Below are positions 12,135 through 24,479 of a stretch of 64,000 bases of DNA, one piece after another (the stretch's first letter is position 1; every line of letters begins with the position of its first letter). The notes under the pieces are model-generated. The model was not told the DNA's origin and made no database searches. It saw nothing but the letters and a program-made list of their open reading frames with translations. The translations under genes were made by a program, and so were the position numbers. Origin of the DNA: Alligator mississippiensis (Eukaryota; Chordata; Crocodylia; Alligatoridae); assembly GCF_030867095.1 (NCBI RefSeq), contig NC_081824.1:306172956-306236955 (forward strand), written 5' to 3'.

Positions 12135-14199
12135 TTCTTCTAAGAGGTAAGGGCAGAGGATTTAGTTCTGGAAGTTTCTTGCAGGTACATTGGACCAAGG
12201 CTCTTCTGTATTAATGAATTACATGAGTAAAGTCAGTACCAACTGTTTAAAAAAATTGATGGGTAGCCTCCAAAACAATGAGATTATCTTAAACATCTTG
12301 AGACTAAAAAATTTATGGAATGTCATTAATCGTGCATTAAAATAAACATTAAATTAACATTCCTTAATCTACCTCCTTATTAGGTGCACAGTTCTTGTGA
12401 AATTTTTTGTAACACATCATTATTAATTTACTTACTAGAACTATAATAGCCTCCTAACTGCTGCTCTCCTTGAAAACATAAAGGATACCGTCCCAATAGG
12501 AAAATAATAAAGGAGTGTTGCTTATTCAAAGCAATAATCATTTTAGGAGGTTTGAAGTCTTGCTTTGAAGTCTGCTATTTTACATTGAAAGGCTATACTT
12601 GTGGTGTTCTCAGAAGATTAAGGAGTTAATCTTATAGATTAATAAAGTTTGTTTATTCAAAGAGCAGTACTCTGCCTGCTGTTCTGTGGTTTCCATCTGC
12701 AAACCCTGGGCCAGTGTAACAACTTACACATAACACTCTTAGAAAGGTATCTATCTACACAGTACTGGCTTTATGAAACTAATCACATTTTATTATATAT
12801 ATATTTATATAGATACAATATTCTATTTATAGCTATTACGGATATAATGGTGTGTGTGTATATGTGTATATATATGCGTATATTTTAAATTATAAGGAGT
12901 ATTGCTAAACAAGCCAATCCTGGATGGAAAATTTGGCCTAAACTATATACTTTTTCACTAAACTTTTTGGCCTTAACTATTTACCTGCCAACTCTATGCA
13001 AAAAATAAACAAATGTGTGTTGAGTATCCAAACGTAAAAGACCAACTAGAATGAACTTCAGAAATAAATTAAAATTCTCTAAACTCTCACACCTTTAATC
13101 AATGTTGCCTTAATAAATGGCAAGATTATTTACTATGACTTCAATTCTGATAAATGCCCAATTGTTACATTACATTTCAGTGCTTCACATCCTGCTTGCA
13201 GGTCTTTGCTCGCTCTTTTTCTTTCATGTTTCTTACTTTATACTGCATTATTCATCTCTGTTTTTCTTAGATGATGCTTTTCCTTGTATGCTGCCCTTTT
13301 GCCATCATGAATCAAATGTAATCCTGCTTTTCTTTTTAATTCCTCCTTTAAAGTTCATATTTTTCCTCCTAAGAGGACCTTGAACCCTGAGGTCACCACT
13401 AGCTCTTCTTGCCTATTGGTATATGTGGTGTGTTTGCAATTTATCTTACTAGATGGTGAGAATTTGGCAGGGGCGGAGGGTAGGAAGGGGCAAAAACTTG
13501 TGAAGATCCACATGTATAAAAAAGCATGAATCTGGATGCTGGGCCTACATTTCATTATAGCATCATTCTCCCAGTCTGTAGTTATATTTGTGAGTAAAAG
13601 GCTCATCATTCATGACATGGAAAAACCTAAATCCATAAATGCTAGCACATGGGAATGGCTTGCTTATGCCCTGTTTTAGTGGCTGATTATTTGATTCTTA
13701 AAATGCAATGAGAACTAGGCAGAAGGACCTTGGCATGCATGTTTGAGCCTTACTGTCATCATCCTGACTCCATGTTGCCGCAGGTGTTCCTAAAGGCAAG
13801 ATTGGGTCCCAAGTGGTAAACGTATCCTTTTCCCTCTGTGTTCTGGGACCTTGTTGGAAAGATTTCTGTGGTAGTTTTGAAGTGTAGCAAGACTGTCTAA
13901 TATTGAAAGCTGAGATTTTCAGAGGAACCTATGAGAACTGTGTACCTGAGTTCCTTAAGATACTTTGAAAATCCCAGCCTAAATACATTTTAATGTTTAA
14001 AAAATATCTTAAAATGTATGAATTCTTAAGGGAAAAAGATATTTGTGAACCTAATGCTATTTAATATTGAATTTCTATTGGCTGCCTTGGTCTAATAGAG
14101 CTTGCCGTTCTGAAGGTTTTCTTGGGTTTTTTTAGCCAAATGTCCTTTGCTAATTTCATCCATTGTTGGTAGTTTTTTATGTTTGCAATTCCTTGCTAG
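12135..14199. other. AT-rich non-coding DNA
   Basis: No gene recognised. A (TA)n/(TG)n simple tract lies at about 12795-12885. The hydrophobic ORFs near 13117-13383 reflect T-rich composition. Confidence 0.5.
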
Positions 14200-14985
14200 C
14201 TATCCATTCGCGCTACTCACTACTGCCTTAGCACTATGTTTCTCTGTGGGTGAATATGCCTGCATTACCTGGGGATGTTCAAGTCACAGTAAACATATTG
14301 GCACCACCCTAAATGATATATGCACAATTATAACAGGCTGCCTAAAGCCTATACCTGTTTCCTACTTATATTCACTATTTGGCATAGTGTCTACTTAAAA
14401 CAGGAGGAAAGTAGCAGGTGACATTGACTGGCAAGTACAAGAGTCAGAGTATCGCCAGCTGCTATATAGACATCAAGCAGTGCACCATTGTCTCTCATCA
14501 AGAAACAGCATTATGTCCTCTACCGCACCATTGACCTCATCCCCAGAATTAGCCAGAACTCTTGCAAAAAGAATGGGAGAAACTGGGCAGCAAAGCTGTT
14601 GAATGGAGCCAGTGAGGAATTACTCCCAGTGAGGAGTTGGCATCCAGCCCCAACTACAAATGGCATGCACAGCAGAGTCTGAACAGATTGAGAGTGGGTC
14701 TCAGAAGATGCAACTTTCTCATGAAATCTTTGGGCCTCTATGCAACTGATCAATGTGTTTGTCAAGAGAAGCAAACCATGGATCATCTCCTGAGATGCCC
14801 TGTAGCATCACAGTGCACCCCACGAGATCTGGCAACATCAGAAGCAGTGGTTCGTGCAAAATATTGGGAACAGACCATATAGAAAAGATGGATTGGAGCC
14901 ACGATGAAGAAAAAGAAGAATCTATTGGTGGCCTCCCTTTTGGCTTCCTTAACAGACTCTTTCCACAAATTGTAACATTACATTA
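14200..14985 (+). pseudogene. Decayed non-LTR retrotransposon (LINE) polymerase, C-terminal part
   Basis: Two frames read as the end of a LINE pol protein. At about 14200-14398 it has ALALCFSVGEYACITWG, then SSHSKHIGTTLNDICTIITG and CLKPIPVSYLYSL. At about 14660-14880 it has QQSLNRLRVGLRRCNFLMKS followed by a cysteine/histidine cluster (QCVCQEKQTMDHLLRCP) like the C-terminal zinc finger of reverse-transcriptase proteins. Frames are broken between them. It is a fragment, not a functional gene. The clade is not certain, but it differs from the CR1 pieces nearby. Confidence 0.7.
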
Positions 14986-15170
14986 AAGAACCTACTATAT
15001 TTTAATTCAAAACAATTCACATACAAGAGGTGTATTTACAAGAGTTCTAACTCTGAATCTTTCAAGGAAACACCCTTATCTCTCACAAGCTTCGATCATT
15101 TTTATTTTTTTGTAGTATGGCAGTTCCAATCAAGACTCATTGTGATGGATACTTTTATATGTATAACAAA

Positions 15171-15360
15171 AGCCATGTCTACACAGTAAACACGCCATGC
15201 CTGGTAGCAGTACCCTGTAGCACATGCCTCCTAAACTGGAAGCAATATAGCTCTTGCAGCTTAGTGCAGCATTTTGAATGGGTAAATTTCCTTAAATGTA
15301 CACAATGGTATGTATTTATTTTAGAGCAGACAAGGTTAAAGAAATGCACCTCACACTAAG
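15171..15360. repeat. Possible end of a GTCTACAC-type DNA transposon
   Basis: CCATGTCTACACAGTAAACACGCC resembles the outer end of the elements at 26904-27224 and 46830-47101. No matching opposite end was found. Confidence 0.3.
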
Positions 15361-15439
15361 AATGGAGGTGGTGAGTTTGTCATCATGATCTAATGGTCCC
15401 TTTTGGGCTCTAAACGAACTGAAACCAGGGTGCCTAGAA

Positions 15440-15800
15440 CACCAGCTCAGGCTGTGTAATGAAGATCATCTAGTTTGACCCCCTGTATCTTACAGGCCAT
15501 AAATTTCATCTAGTTAACCCCAGTGTTGACTCCTTAAGCTGTTACGTGCCCACACTGAGCAGCAGACATGGGCACCCCCAAAGGCCAGGATAGCAAAAAA
15601 GTAGGGAACTCTTGAGACAGGAAGGATGCACATGTGATCCTAGCAGTCCAAGTACAGGTGTCTGCATTTCATTTTGCAGAAGAAGCCAAAAAGTCATCAA
15701 GATTCCTGCCAACTTTGTAAAATCCCTTCCTACCACCATATCTGGCAGTCGGTTCAATCCTGAATATGTGAGTAAGATCCATCAATCACATAAGAAAGAG
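15440..15800 (-). repeat. CR1 LINE 3' region fragment
   Basis: In antisense orientation it shows CATCTAGTTTGACCCCCTGT and, further on, AATCCCTTCCTACCACCATA followed by TCCTGAATATGTGAGTAAGA, all recurrent phrases of sauropsid CR1 3' parts. Confidence 0.6.
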
Positions 15801-15949
15801 TATTCCCTATATCACCTCAGCACATGGATCTCCCCATTTTGGTATTCTGTCTTGAGATGTGGCGAGTCCCTGAAGAAGATGGGGAATGGGGGGAGAAAAC
15901 AGACGAGAATACAGCTGGGTCTTTGTGCATTTTTGTTTTACTCCCTGAC

Positions 15950-16325
15950 CTCAGGCTATGGAACTCCTTGAAGATGAGGACCAAGGCCTTGAGTTGGATT
16001 CAAAATTGAATGGGAACCCAATGTAGCAAGCAAAGGACAAGTATAAGGTTCTTGTCTGTGGCTGCGATGATGGGCTGCAGCATTGTGTAGTAGCTGGAGT
16101 TTCCAGAGAGCTGAAGACTTTGTGCTCAGATATACTACATTGTTGTAGTCCCACCAAGAAGTGATGAAGCTGTGAATAACTGAGGCAAGGTCATGTTCCT
16201 CAGGACAGCACGGAGTCCTGTATTCAACCAGAGATGATATAAGGTCCTGTTTGTGGCTACTGCTTTGTGAGAGCTTAGCATCAGTGAGGATGTCCAAGAG
16301 TACTCCTAAACTTCCAGACAAAAGT
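15950..16325 (-). pseudogene. LINE reverse transcriptase fragment (L2/CR1-like)
   Basis: The minus strand reads SVIHSFITSWWDYNNVVY, then STKSSALWKLQLLHNAAA and TQGLGPHLQG. This follows the well-known thumb-region pattern of L2/CR1-clade polymerases (…SRLDYCN…LQLVQNAAAR…). It is truncated at both ends and diverged, so it is a dead copy. It lies beside the CR1 3' piece at 15440-15800 and may be the same insertion. Confidence 0.65.
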
Positions 16326-17959
16326 TAAAATATACATCAGCTTCTCAAGTATTCTTGCACCTTATTGTTTTCTGTGCTGAGTGTAAGGTAGATGATAAAT
16401 ACATCTGGGCAGAGACCTGCTTTTATTGTCTGATGTCTGTACAAAGCCATATGCAGCTGTACTGCTATGTAAGTAATAAACCCTTCCCCTTTTTGGCATA
16501 TGTAGCTCTGACATAAACAATACATGCGTACAGTACATGAATCCTAAAAGCATGCCACGTGCAGACTTGGTCATACTGTGTAAAAGCTGTAGTTGAAATG
16601 TATTACTTAACTTTGCATATTATACCATATTATATCTACTTGTTTGAACTTATATAAAATTTTTATTCTTGAATATACAGTTAATATTGCTTTACATTTC
16701 AACAAATTGGTGACATTTTTTTCTCTGTAATTAATGATTACTGCCTACGGTTGGGGATTACTGGGACAATTTGCGACCATAAACAAAGCTGCTACCTTTG
16801 TTTCAGCATTGTCTAGGGAAGAGTTCTTTAAGCCAAAATCAAATTCTGATGGGCTCCCTCACAAATTGAACAAGGAAACATTTTTCCCCACCCTCCATGC
16901 ACACTTTAATGCACTAACAGTGTTTAAAGGTCATGAGAAACTGAAACAAATGTTTTTGTTATTCTTCCTTACAGACTAAAGCATTTATCAGCCAGGTTTT
17001 ATGATATTAGCCTTCATTACGAATTCTCATTTTCTCATGGCAAAATTCAGTACTACATGTATATATGGGATTTTGGCATTTATCCATCTTCCTACAATTA
17101 GACATCTGCTAGAGGGCAAACTTTGTCATCTATTAGTGAGGGAAATGCCCACTTCTCCTGAGCATTCATTCTATGCATTCCATTTAAATGTAGAAGTGGG
17201 GAGGAAGCCATTCAGAATGGCATTCCCCCCCTGACATGCCTGTTTCTAAAACTGTGTTTTCCTTTGACAGTTAATAGCACAGAATGCCATGACAATTAAC
17301 CAGTTCAGAGCAGAGTGGCCATGTGCCACTTCCAAATAAATTGATCAGATGCTGCTTGTTTGGCCCATATTTGTTTTAATAAATGCTGAGATAGACTAAC
17401 AATCTTTGTTTAAGAACAATTTCCAGCGTGTTCTGTTAGTATAATCCCTGGCCACCTGCTACTCCCCAGAGGTGACAGATCTGCCAAGGGGAAATCATTG
17501 TCATGGTTCTCCACCTTCACCTACTTCAGGGAAGTTTTCAAGTGACTATTAGCACAATGTAAAATAATCTAAAGCTGCTTCCTTGGTGGTAGATTCCAAG
17601 AGAAAGCAGTGAACTATCCTCTCAGTGTGTCAGCCTCATGTATATCATGTCTCACTGTATCAGTGAAGCTTGCTCTGTATTCAGTACTGTACCTAGACTC
17701 CTGGCTGCCCTGAGTAAACTTCTAGTATTGGGCCCCCCTTTGCCAGAGATAATGATGATAATAATCAGACAACAGGGGAAAAAAATACCATTTTTGGGCC
17801 CCCTTTCTGGTTGGGCCCTGGGCAGCTGCCTCATCCTCCCATGCCTGTTTCTGGCCATGTTTTGTATTTTACTACAGACTCTTATGGAGCAGCAGGTGAC
17901 ATATGACATTTGTTATAGTTCATCTTTGGAGTTTGGTACCAGTATAGCAAGGTGCTATG
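16326..17959. other. Non-coding, no gene seen
   Basis: Mostly AT-rich sequence. The part around 17685-17840 (GGGCCCCCCTTTGCCAG, GGTTGGGCCCTGGGCAGC) resembles the edge of a hAT-like element but has no clear ends. Confidence 0.4.
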
Positions 17960-18352
17960 CGCAAGAATGCACTGACCTTCGGAGGTCATCTAGGCAAGTG
18001 CTCATGGTTTTGGCCCTATAGACCCAATGAATAGCATGGGGCTTGTCTGTGTGCTAGATTGGGCCCTGAGCTGCTCCAGTGTGCCAGGACCAGGCTCTTC
18101 ATGGCTGGGATCAGGCTCCAGGGATCCTGTATCATGCCCACCTGGCCAAGATTGGGCTCTGGGGGACCCATGTGGCTTCTGCCCAGCCCCCATGCTCAGG
18201 GGTTGGGCCCTATACTGCTGCGCATCTGTTGTAGCATATAGGGCCATGGAGTGTGGGACTCCCCACAGATCTCTGGGGAACCCTGTGGGCCAGATGACAT
18301 GGCATCAGGAGTTGGATATGGCCCATGGGCCAGGGGTTGAGTGCCCCTGATT
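17960..18352. repeat. hAT-like element fragment, GCACTCAACC family
   Basis: Contains GTGGGCCAGATGACATGGCA and ends GGGGTTGAGTGCCCCTG. The same wording is found in the element at 33658-34071. The left border is not defined. Confidence 0.55.
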
Positions 18353-18905
18353 TAGACCAACTCCCTGCTCAGTGCCCGTTTGAACCGTCCCAGATGAACC
18401 TTTGTCTAGCCTACTTTTAAAAAATTCTCAGGGAGATTCCACACAACCTTGCTAGCTAATCTGTTCTGGGACTGATTGCCCTTATAGTAAGAAAGTTCTT
18501 CTTAATATCTAACTTAGATGTCCCTTGTTGCTGTTTGAGACTGACCACAGGAGACAGGGAAGAAATATCAGTTAATAATCTGTCACTCTTCTCTTAATAA
18601 CCACCCTTCAAGTATTTGAAAACTGTTATAAAATGTCCCCTACTCAAGCTTCTTTACTTTAAACAATCCCAGTTTTTCAACCTTTCATTGCATGTCATGT
18701 TCTCTAGACCTCTAATCATTTTTATTATTCTCTACTGAACCCTATCCGATTTCTTGGTGTCTGTCTTGATCTACAGTGTCCAGGATTAAACATAGTATTT
18801 CAGGTGAGGCCTCACTAGTGCTGAATAGAGTGGAGGAATCATTTCCCTTGACTTGCATAACAGCGTTGTTAGCAGCAGCACAGTAAGTTGTTGGCTTTTG
18901 TTGCC
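18353..18905 (-). mobile_element. CR1 LINE, 3' part, antisense
   Basis: Reads in antisense as CR1 3' sequence: GACCAACTCCCTGCTCAGTG, AGAAAGTTCTTCTTAATATC, GTGAGGCCTCACTAGTGCTG and TGACTTGCATAACAGC in the expected order. It is 5'-truncated, as is usual, and lacks the last bases of the 3' end. Confidence 0.8.
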
Positions 18906-18929
18906 AAAAAAAAAAAAAAGTTTGCTACT

Positions 18930-19000
18930 TTGAGCAGGGGGTTGGACTAGATGATCTCCTGAGGTTCCTTCCAGCCCTCATTTTCTATGATTTTATGACA
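18930..19000 (+). repeat. CR1 LINE 3' end
   Basis: GAGCAGGGGGTTGGACTAGA, TGATCTCCTGAGGTTCCTTC and a terminal TTCTATGATTTTATGA tail. It is opposite in orientation to the adjoining CR1 piece, which points to two separate insertions. Confidence 0.85.
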
Positions 19001-19585
19001 TTATAGTTTTGATGGACAGTTATTGATGAACTGAATCAAGGTTCCTCGTTGATTTCAAAGTGCAAGGGATTGAAAGAGTTCCCATAGACAAAATTTCTCT
19101 TTAAAAGACAAATATTAGGAAATTCCTTATATTAGGAAATTCCTCATATTTAATTGACACACAAGGTACTTTTTGGATGAAGGGAGTTATTTATTTTCTG
19201 TTTCTTTAGGTTCTTAAAGTATAAAAAAGCATTAATTTAATACACTTGTTCTTCATTGCATGTTTAACATAACGTAAATGCATTGCTTGAAGAAGCACAC
19301 AATGAAACACGCATTTCAAATATAATAAAAAAAGCCCCTTGTGCATCAATTTTAGAAATTCCTTCACTTGCATGGCTTTTCATGTTGTACTGTTATGCTT
19401 CGTAACATTTCTAATGCTCCATTCTCCAAAATTATCTAAATCTTTTCATATTAATAACTTGGAATTTCTTGATGGCTGTCAGCACTTCCCAGGCCAGCAG
19501 CTGTGATACTGACCTCTTCTTCTCTTTCTGGATGATAGAAGGGACTGTACAGGATGTTTACTCTTAGGGTGAAGGAAATGTACCA
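19001..19585. other. AT-rich non-coding DNA
   Basis: No gene or repeat recognised. A direct short repeat, AGGAAATTCCTTATATT / AGGAAATTCCTCATATT, lies at about 19118-19152. Confidence 0.5.
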
Positions 19586-19587
19586 CA

Positions 19588-20190
19588 AAATGGGCAGGCA
19601 AAATATGGCCCGCGGGCTGAATCAATTCTGCCAGGCAATTCCGTCCAGCCCACAAGGCCCCTTCGTAAGCTGAAAGACTTATCATGGGCCCTGGCCTTTG
19701 CTGCCCATCTGAAAGCTGGTGCCTCCATGTAGGAGGTATGGCTCTGGTTGCTAAGCAACCAACCCCCACCCCAATGTGTCCTGACCCACTTGTCCCCTAG
19801 TCCCAAGTCAGGGGGCTGTAGAGACGAGAAGCTTCTGCCTGGTGGTGGCTTTTGCCTGGTCCCCCCATGGCTGTTTCCACCTCTTCCTGCTGCCAGAATG
19901 GAAATTCAGCCAAATACTCACACGGGGAAAGGGAGTCATGCACTTTGGGGCCAGGCAGGGCTAGCCCTGCATACTGCTGCCACGTGTGGCCAGGGACTCA
20001 GGTGCGAACACTATAGGTCCGGGTGGGACTGGCCCTGCACTCTGCGACCACATGAGCCCCAGGACTTGGGTGGGAGCGAGGGACCTGTGTACTATGGGGC
20101 CAGGCTGGGCTGCCACCATATGCAGCTGCATGGACTTGCACACTGGGGACTCCAAGGACATTCACCCCACATACACATTGTGTGCCTATA
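19588..20190 (+). repeat. hAT-like element, 'tggcccgcgggctgaat' family
   Basis: Starts GGGCAGGCAAAATATGGCCC and continues with a CGGGCTGAAT wording, the left end of the family whose complete short form is at 49096-49282. The interior is GC-rich with ACTGGCCCTGCACTCTG-like repeats. No right end is identified. Confidence 0.6.
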
Positions 20191-20903
20191 GGGGAAAGGG
20201 GAGTGCCTTTATACTTACTCTACAGCACTCTGAATGGGATTTTGTAACACTGATTGCTAAAATATAATAGTAAATTAATATATTCTAGTCATCCATGTTC
20301 AAGCAGTCAGATTAATACTAAAACAGGTGCTAAAAAAGGCAAGCATATTGGTCAGGGAAATGGGGAGTTCATGGTATGAGAGGCAACTAAAAGGTCTTAC
20401 CTTCTTTAGTGTAGCAACATCCCTCTGTTGGTTAAGGTATTCCACAGCTCAGGAATCCTTTTCGACTCTGAAGTGGTATTGGATTTCTAATTAGCCATGT
20501 TTGCAAATACTCTCTTCTTTCATTGCTGATTACCTGGAAGATTATAACATTCTACTTGGCTGAGAGCTAGCCTATCATATTTGGGTTGTGAACACTATAT
20601 TCCATTTCAAGCAATGAAACCACACATCCTGAAAAAGCACAAACTAATAAAAAATGTACCAGCCCATTTGCTTAGTAACACAGGTTATCATGAAGACACT
20701 GCCTCTGCACTTGTACCTGTTACACTGGTTCACAGTTGAACGTAAGAGTCGAAATCCAAGGAAGATGACATCCAGAGCCATTCATGATATACAGGCTGTA
20801 GGTGCCTGAGTGACTGTCCCTATTTTCACATTCGTAACTTGTCACAGTCTCCATGTCCACCAGAGCTTTGACTGTAGGACAGTGTACAAGGCCAGCTCTA
20901 GAC
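20191..20903. other. Non-coding, no gene seen
   Basis: No exon, RNA gene or clear repeat recognised. Confidence 0.4.
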
Positions 20904-21203
20904 CAGTGGTCGTCAACATTTTTAGACACAAGGCAGCCCACACTAGACTCAAGGCATCCCTACATAACTTTTGTGAATTGAGCTATACCCCATTTCAAAG
21001 GTTAACTTATTTATTACGGCACTTACCTTCTAGCAGAGGGCAGTGGGGGTGGGGGAGCAGCCAAGCAGGGACAAGCCTGAGCCTGACCCTGAGCTTATCT
21101 GCTTATCGCCTCACACCTCAGTCAGGTGTCATGTCACTCCAGAATGCCTTCAAAGGTGCCATGTCAATCCAGGGTGCCCAGACACCCTGGTTTAGAATCA
21201 CTG
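20904..21203. mobile_element. hAT MITE with decayed 8-bp target duplication
   Basis: A 300-base element with ends CAGTGGTCGTCAACATTTTTA and GGTTTAGAATCACTG. Flanks CTCTAGAC and ATTTAGAT match at 5 of 8. Its reverse complement aligns by eye with the element at 6936-7208 (CAGTGATTCT…AGGGTG…CATGGCACCTT). Confidence 0.8.
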
Positions 21204-21480
21204 ATTTAGATAATCATTCATCTCTCCAAAGGGTAAGTAAAAATGACCATACACCTCACCATATTCAAAACTAAATGCCAGTCTATCTTTTTGCCTGGGC
21301 TTTCCCTCATTGAAGTTTGAACACCCACCCATAGTCTTTTACTAAATGAAAATATAAAATGCAGTGAGGGCAATACTAATTAAGCTGTTTCGCTTTTGAT
21401 TGGGGAGTGAAGATGTTATTTAAAAGTATCTGTAGTATTTGTATGGAAGCTGTACTGAGAGTTTTGTAGCAGGTTCAGAA

Positions 21481-21925
21481 CTAAGTACAGTCAGTCAAAA
21501 AGTCCGAGACTGAATTGATTCAATCTTTGTAGGTTATGCTAAGCTGCATAGATTGAACTGATAAACAAGTGAACAGATATTCACTTTTGATTCCGGAAAT
21601 GCAGCTGCATGCCTGCAGTGGCCCAGGACAGAAGCCAGGGGAGCTAAAGCATGCCTCCCTGCTTGGTTGGAGCAGACAGTTTGGGCCAAGCCTAGTCTGC
21701 CCACCCTGCAAGGAGGGGAGGGGTTGCAAGGGAAGTGCAAAGCATCCTGGGATGCTGAGGGTTGTGAGTTAATTTGAATCTGGAGGGGATCTGGGACTGA
21801 TTTAACAGTTAAGTCTGATACTGCATCCATCCAGGTTTATCTTAAACCGGTTTCAGCCATTTTGAAAACAGTTTATGTGCACTGAGCTTCTGTTGTGTTA
21901 CATATCTGAACCAGTTTCATGGATA
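21481..21925 (+). mobile_element. Three-copy transposon family, copy 1
   Basis: Left part CTAAGTACAGTCAGTCAAAA, then TGAATTGATTCAATCTTTG, then GGAAATGCAGCTGCATGCCT. This is shared in order with 41740 and 63531. The right part (AAACCGGTTTCAGCCATTTT) is shared with the right part of copy 2. No coding capacity. Confidence 0.75.
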
Positions 21926-23157
21926 TTCTGTCAAACAAACAAGAGATGTTACTGAAATGTGTGTCAGCAAACTTGTCAAGTGGTTATCATAGCCACTGCA
22001 GAAGCAATGGTTATCTAAGCCTTAGTTTGGAGCCAGTACAGAGTAGTTCCATTCTCAGATGTCAGCTGCACAATTTCTTCATAGCCCACTCAATTTCAAA
22101 TGAGGCAGCTCAGCATTTTTCAAGAAAACTTGAGTTCTGAATTCCCACTTTTTCTAATTTACAATTCCTAGGAAACCTGGTAAGAGGCTTCTATCATTAA
22201 GCATGTGAGCTACTGCTAGAACATAAATCTGTCGGTCCTTTGAAGTTATTAACTGTGGTATTCTGCTCTGCATTTCAATCATGCTATAATTATGTTAGCT
22301 TGAAAGGTATTGTACTTTTCTGCCTCAAAAGTCCATCAAAACATATCTCTGGAATGCAAATTAAAACCTGTGATATGGAACTGTGTGTGTCCATCTTAAT
22401 GAACACCCTGACAGTAAAATAACCTACATACCCTCAGGGGTTTCCCTGAGATGGAATTCCTTTCTCTGTATGAAAAACAACAACAATAACAAGAACCACA
22501 TAGATCTGCAAGCAACAGAGGGCAATTAACAGTGTATAGCTTCAGGGTACACGTAGCAGCAAAAATCTCTGCGTTTTCCAGGTGTTTATTTACATAAGGT
22601 AAGGAGAGCTCTAGACGGTTCTGAAAGCTGGGCATTTGGGCTACCTGACTGCATAGAAACAATTGCTGAAAATGTGTTAAGTCACCCTAGCTACATGGAC
22701 TGCAGGAAATCACAAAACTGTTGTTTCTGTACTGGGTAAAACCTGGCATTGGTTAATTGGAGCAATCTCTGGTGAGATCAGACTTTTCATATTGCTGAGT
22801 TACTGTAAAGTCCGGAGGTTGATCAGTATGAGTATATACTATTTTCTTCCCCATGGAGATAGAACTGCAATCTCTATTAGTGAAAGCATATAATCAACAC
22901 TTTGGTAGGAAAATGTCATGTGAATTGATTTCTTTGGTTCATTTGATACTTTAGAAAATGTATTATAATCTAATCTGATCTAATACAAGATGAGTACACA
23001 ATCTAAACTGCAGTTCAGGTTATGTTGCATATCATGGGTTCAAGAAACACTAAAACAAAACCCATTTTTCCCCTTTAATGCATCCTGCAGTTCCCACATT
23101 CACCTGTTGAATGAAGCTGAGCAAATATCAGTCCCACAGTTACACACACATTCTAAT
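21926..23157. other. Non-coding, no gene seen
   Basis: AT-rich unique-looking DNA without open stretches of note. Confidence 0.45.
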
Positions 23158-23400
23158 GCAGAAGCGGGCAATTATTTTGACTGGAGGGCCGCTTAACAAG
23201 TTTTGGTGAGCTGTCGAGGGCTGCAAGGGTAGCTCTGTGCCTTGACAGTCACCCTGCCCCTGTTTGCCATCTTGGGACTGGAAATCCTACCTCTTAACCC
23301 CTGACCTTTGCCACTGGAAGTTTATCCCCTTACCCCGTGGAAGTAAACCTTTTGGGAAGGAGGTTTGCTATCTTGGAACCAGAAAACCCCCCCAAATTAT
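23158..23400 (-). repeat. hAT-like element, 3' end, antisense
   Basis: GCAGAAGCGGGCAATTATTT, TGACTGGAGGGCCGCTTAAC is the reverse complement of the right end seen at 49250-49282 and 53840-53882. The rest is GC-rich filler. Confidence 0.6.
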
Positions 23401-23528
23401 ATACTAAAAATCAAGCATCCACAATAATGTATTTTAATTTTATTTAATAATATATTTTTGTCCTGATTTGTGTGTCCACGTTGTGTATATAGAGGTGATA
23501 ACATAGCTCACAATTAGGTCTTACTCTT

Positions 23529-23910
23529 GTATATTGGGGTATGTGGAGGGCTGGGGGGTATGGAATTTGTGGGAGGGTGTGTGTATGTGTGGATGTGGGT
23601 TGGTGGGTATGGGGGGTTTGTGGGGATGCATGTGTGGTTGGGTATGGGGTTTGTGAAGGGCTGTGGGGTATGTGGAGCAGGAGGGTGACTGGGGGTGTTT
23701 GTGTGGGTACGTGTGTGTGGTGGAATGTGTGCGTGTAGCAGTGAGCGGGGTTCCCCCTAGAAGCACGCAGGTGTGTGTGGGGGAGGGTGTGGGTGGGTGC
23801 ACTGTTTGTGGGGTGTGTGATTGTGTGTGTGTGTGTGTGTGCACGTGGAGGATGTGGTTGTGGGCTTTATTGGGGAGGGTTTGAGTGTAGTGGGGTGTAC
23901 ATGGGAACCC
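23529..23910 (+). repeat. GT-rich low-complexity tract
   Basis: Strongly strand-biased GT/GGGT sequence (GGGGTATGTGGAGGGCTGGG and variants), including a pure (GT)n run at about 23822-23841. Open frames here encode only His/Thr-Pro or Val/Gly-Cys repeats and are compositional. Confidence 0.85.
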
Positions 23911-23914
23911 CCCA

Positions 23915-24440
23915 CACATGCTCCCCTGAGCTGGTCAACTGCTGGCCCATAGCCCGGAGCCCATGGTCAGCACCCACCCTGCAACAGCCCAGAGCCCATG
24001 CACCCTGTGGTGCCTTCCCACCACCGCCAACAGCATGCAGCCCCAGCGCATCCTGTGCCTGCTTTGCACCATCCAGCCGTGGCGCATCCTGCCACCCACT
24101 GGGCACGCAGTGGGGCTGGGGCAGTTCCACAGTAGGACTGCCTTTCTAGGTAGCCCAGGCGGCGGCAACTCCTTCTGGCTGCCACCACTGCTGGCCCTAG
24201 CCCTGCAGTACAGGTGGGGACCCGTGCACACAGCCCTGGCCCAGTGTACCCTGTGCCTGCTTTGGACTTACCCACCCAAGCTCAGCAGCAGCAGCTGCAG
24301 CCACGTAGAAACTGTTGCTCGGTGCAGGGGAAAAGTGGCTTTACCCCCTCACTGCTGCCAGTGCTTCTTGGTGTACTGGAGCCCACACTATGCCCGGCTG
24401 CCCTGCATCTCCAATGCCATTACCACCACCTCTGGGCTGG
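23915..24440 (+). repeat. GC-rich transposon core, resembles 9540-9900
   Basis: CACCCAAGCTCAGCAGCAGC, TGTTGCTCGGTGCAGGGGAA and CCCCTCACTGCTGCCAG follow the order of CAGGCTGAGCAGCAGTGG, GCTGTTTGGTGCAGGGAA and CTCTCACTGCTGCTGGG at 9625-9710. ORFs on both strands are compositional. Confidence 0.6.
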
Positions 24441-24479
24441 CCAGTGGCTGATCTGTACTGCCATCACTGAAGGGAGCTT

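Noticed and set aside
23521..23919. 132-residue His/Thr/Pro-rich minus-strand frame
   Set aside because: It is the translation of the GT-rich simple tract.
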